Shown here piece by piece: positions 62,754 through 64,000 of a DNA stretch of 64,000 nucleotides (position 1 is its first letter; each line of letters starts with the position of its first letter). A program made the translations under genes and the position numbers. The DNA comes from Paraburkholderia ferrariae NBRC 106233 (GTDB lineage: Bacteria > Pseudomonadota > Gammaproteobacteria > Burkholderiales > Burkholderiaceae). The stretch is taken from the NCBI RefSeq assembly GCF_000685035.1, contig NZ_BAYB01000018.1, forward strand, positions 1 through 64,000, given 5' to 3'. The notes under the pieces were generated by a model, which had not been told where the DNA came from, made no database searches, and saw only the letters and a list, made by a program, of their open reading frames with translations.

Positions 62754-63800
62754 CTACGCATGCCGGCGCGGGGCCTGAACGGCTTCGGGCACCCCGGCGT
62801 CGGCCGTCTCGCGAGCGCCGTCCGCCCCGCGCACCGTCGCGCCCGCCACCACGGCCTGCAGCCACGCGGCCGTCGCCTGCGGCGCGGTAACGGGCAGCAT
62901 ATGGCCGCCCTCCACCACCTTCAGTGCGACGCGCTTCGAGCGCCGCCGCAGCGCGTCGCCGTGGCGGACCCAGTTGAGCACGACGTCGCCGCGGCCGAAC
63001 AGCACGTCGGTGTCCACTTCCAGTTGCGCATAGCGCTGCTCCATGTCGGCGAGGTCGCCGGTTCCTTCGATGGCGACGAGGTCCTCCGATGCGCCGAGAA
63101 ACCCCTGGGGCCGCAGGCTCAGCATGCCGCCGCCGCGCTGCGGAAAGTCGGCCGGCACGGCCTCGGGCGCGAAGACCTGCCTGAGCACGGTTGCGCTGGT
63201 GGCGAGCGCAACGGGCGTGGCCAGCGTGCGCGCCACGATGCGCCGCACGAGCGCCGAGCGGATCACGAGCGCGCGAAACGCCTTCGGCACTTCGGTCTGT
63301 ACGTGCGTGAGCGGCGCGATCAGCGCGAGCCGCGACACCGTCTGCGGATGATTGAGCGCGACGGCAAGCGCCACCGCGCCGCCCAGCGAGTGCCCCACCA
63401 GTACGGGTTTTTCGAGCTTGAGCGCCTGGAAGACGCGCACGACGGTCTGCGCCTGGGCATAGAGATTCGCCGGGGATTGCGGGCCGCGCGTGGAATAGCC
63501 GGTGCCGGGGCGGTCGATCAGGATCACGCGGTGCCGGCGCGCAAGCGCTTCGATCGGCAGGTAGGCGAAGTTGCGCATCTGCCCGGCCAGCCCATGGACG
63601 AACACGATGGGCGGTCCTTCGCCGCGCTCGACATAGTGAATGCGGTCGTCGCCGATCTCGATGAGCTGGCCGTCCATCGGCACGGCCTGTTCGATGCGGC
63701 GCGCCGTGCGCCGCGAGAAGACGGCGAGGCCCGCGCCGGCGAGGGCCAGGGCCGCCGCGGCTGCGGCGACGGTGAGAGAAAGCGTTGCGATGTCGTGCAC
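62754..63800 (-). CDS. alpha/beta hydrolase
   Basis: A 348-residue hydrolase anchored by an N-terminal hydrophobic segment (LSLTVAAAAAALALAGAGLAVF). The oxyanion loop is VFVHGLAGQMRN, the nucleophile elbow GHSLGG near residue 138, and the late His in VVEGGHMLPVTAP. Resembles the epoxide hydrolase/lipase-like group; substrate unknown. Same strand as, and 113 bases upstream of, the acyl-CoA ligase. Confidence 0.9.
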   Translation of the reverse strand: MHDIATLSLTVAAAAAALALAGAGLAVFSRRTARRIEQAVPMDGQLIEIGDDRIHYVERGEGPPIVFVHGLAGQMRNFAYLPIEALARRHRVILIDRPGTGYSTRGPQSPANLYAQAQTVVRVFQALKLEKPVLVGHSLGGAVALAVALNHPQTVSRLALIAPLTHVQTEVPKAFRALVIRSALVRRIVARTLATPVALATSATVLRQVFAPEAVPADFPQRGGGMLSLRPQGFLGASEDLVAIEGTGDLADMEQRYAQLEVDTDVLFGRGDVVLNWVRHGDALRRRSKRVALKVVEGGHMLPVTAPQATAAWLQAVVAGATVRGADGARETADAGVPEAVQAPRRHA

Positions 63801-63881
63801 CGGCTGACCTCTTGATGTTGGAGTGGGTCGAGGATGGGTGTGGGGTATAGGGTGCCCCGTGTCTCTTCGTCGGGTTGTCTC

Positions 63882-64000
63882 TCAGGTCCCTTCGGGCAAA
63901 GCATGGGCCGCCGCGGGCGCGGCGGCCGGTATGGCGGGCGGGGGCGATTCGCGCGCTACCCAGGCGGCAAAGCTGTCGATGCGCGCGGCGATGAGCGGCG
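63882..64000 (-). CDS. C-terminal end of an unidentified protein (partial)
   Basis: The minus-strand frame reads from the window edge PLIAARIDSFAAWVARESPP, followed by a Pro/Ala-rich tail ending LPEGT and TGA at 63882-63884. Only 38 codons are present, which is too short to name. The helical start and low-complexity tail look like a real protein end. Confidence 0.45.
   Translation of the reverse strand, partial: PLIAARIDSFAAWVARESPPPAIPAAAPAAAHALPEGT

Overview
The window looks like part of the secondary chromosome (chromid) of a Burkholderia-group betaproteobacterium, most likely Paraburkholderia or Caballeronia/Burkholderia sensu lato. The reasons are the high GC and strong GC3 coding bias, the ParA/ParB/Rep_3 replication block with TTTATGCGCATAAA parS palindromes, a cyo quinol oxidase operon, kbl-tdh, a hopanoid operon and a ribitol operon. 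No rRNA, tRNA or CRISPR array was seen. The genus is an inference; no database search was possible.

Layout. 1-4080 (minus): a filamentous-haemagglutinin-like TPS exoprotein gene interrupted by one in-frame amber codon and running off the left edge. 4240-8655: a decayed LysR-like fragment, a GNAT acetyltransferase, a DUF3857/transglutaminase-like exported protein and a GDSL lipase-like lipoprotein. 8719-15589 (minus): AraC regulator, sugar ABC transporter (binding protein, ATPase, permease), ribitol 2-dehydrogenase and D-ribulokinase, a complete uptake and catabolism unit for ribitol or a close pentitol. 15913-20638: CstA-type transporter plus YbdD/YjiX small protein, divergent from a Cache sensor kinase/LuxR-type response regulator pair, with inverted CTACGTAA sites between them. 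20706-30764: lipid/hopanoid region (MlaC-like, HpnN RND exporter, MlaA, hotdog thioesterase, HpnG, squalene-hopene cyclase, HpnE, HpnD), with an IS3-family end remnant behind mlaA. 31106-35919: translationally coupled receiver, CheC and diguanylate cyclase genes, then a hybrid sensor kinase. 36062-39445: hypothetical protein, FMN reductase, GntP-type permease, ArsC-like reductase, and a cluster of DnaA boxes at 37451-37511.

39694-47961 is the replication and segregation centre: three parS sites, parA (TTG start), parB, a rep gene, a roughly 1.4-kb array of about 19 iterons with a perfect DnaA box and AT-rich tract, a KfrA-like protein with a C-terminal zinc ribbon, a tyrosine-recombinase-like protein lacking most catalytic residues, and an unrecognised small gene preceded by a near-ideal LexA (SOS) box. 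Further iteron-like copies flank kfrA and, unexpectedly, lie 15 kb away at 59704-59782.

48016-64000 is mainly metabolic: XRE-cupin regulator with kbl-tdh (threonine catabolism), YceI, a TetR regulator with two operators on its promoter plus an NTF2-like protein, a small beta-barrel-like protein, a MocR regulator, the cyoABCD operon, a DUF1571-type protein, a long-chain acyl-CoA ligase, an alpha/beta hydrolase, and the 3' end of one more gene at the right edge.

The most unusual features are the SOS-boxed small gene beside the origin, the apparently catalytically dead recombinase, the remote iterons and DnaA-box cluster, and the amber-interrupted adhesin gene.
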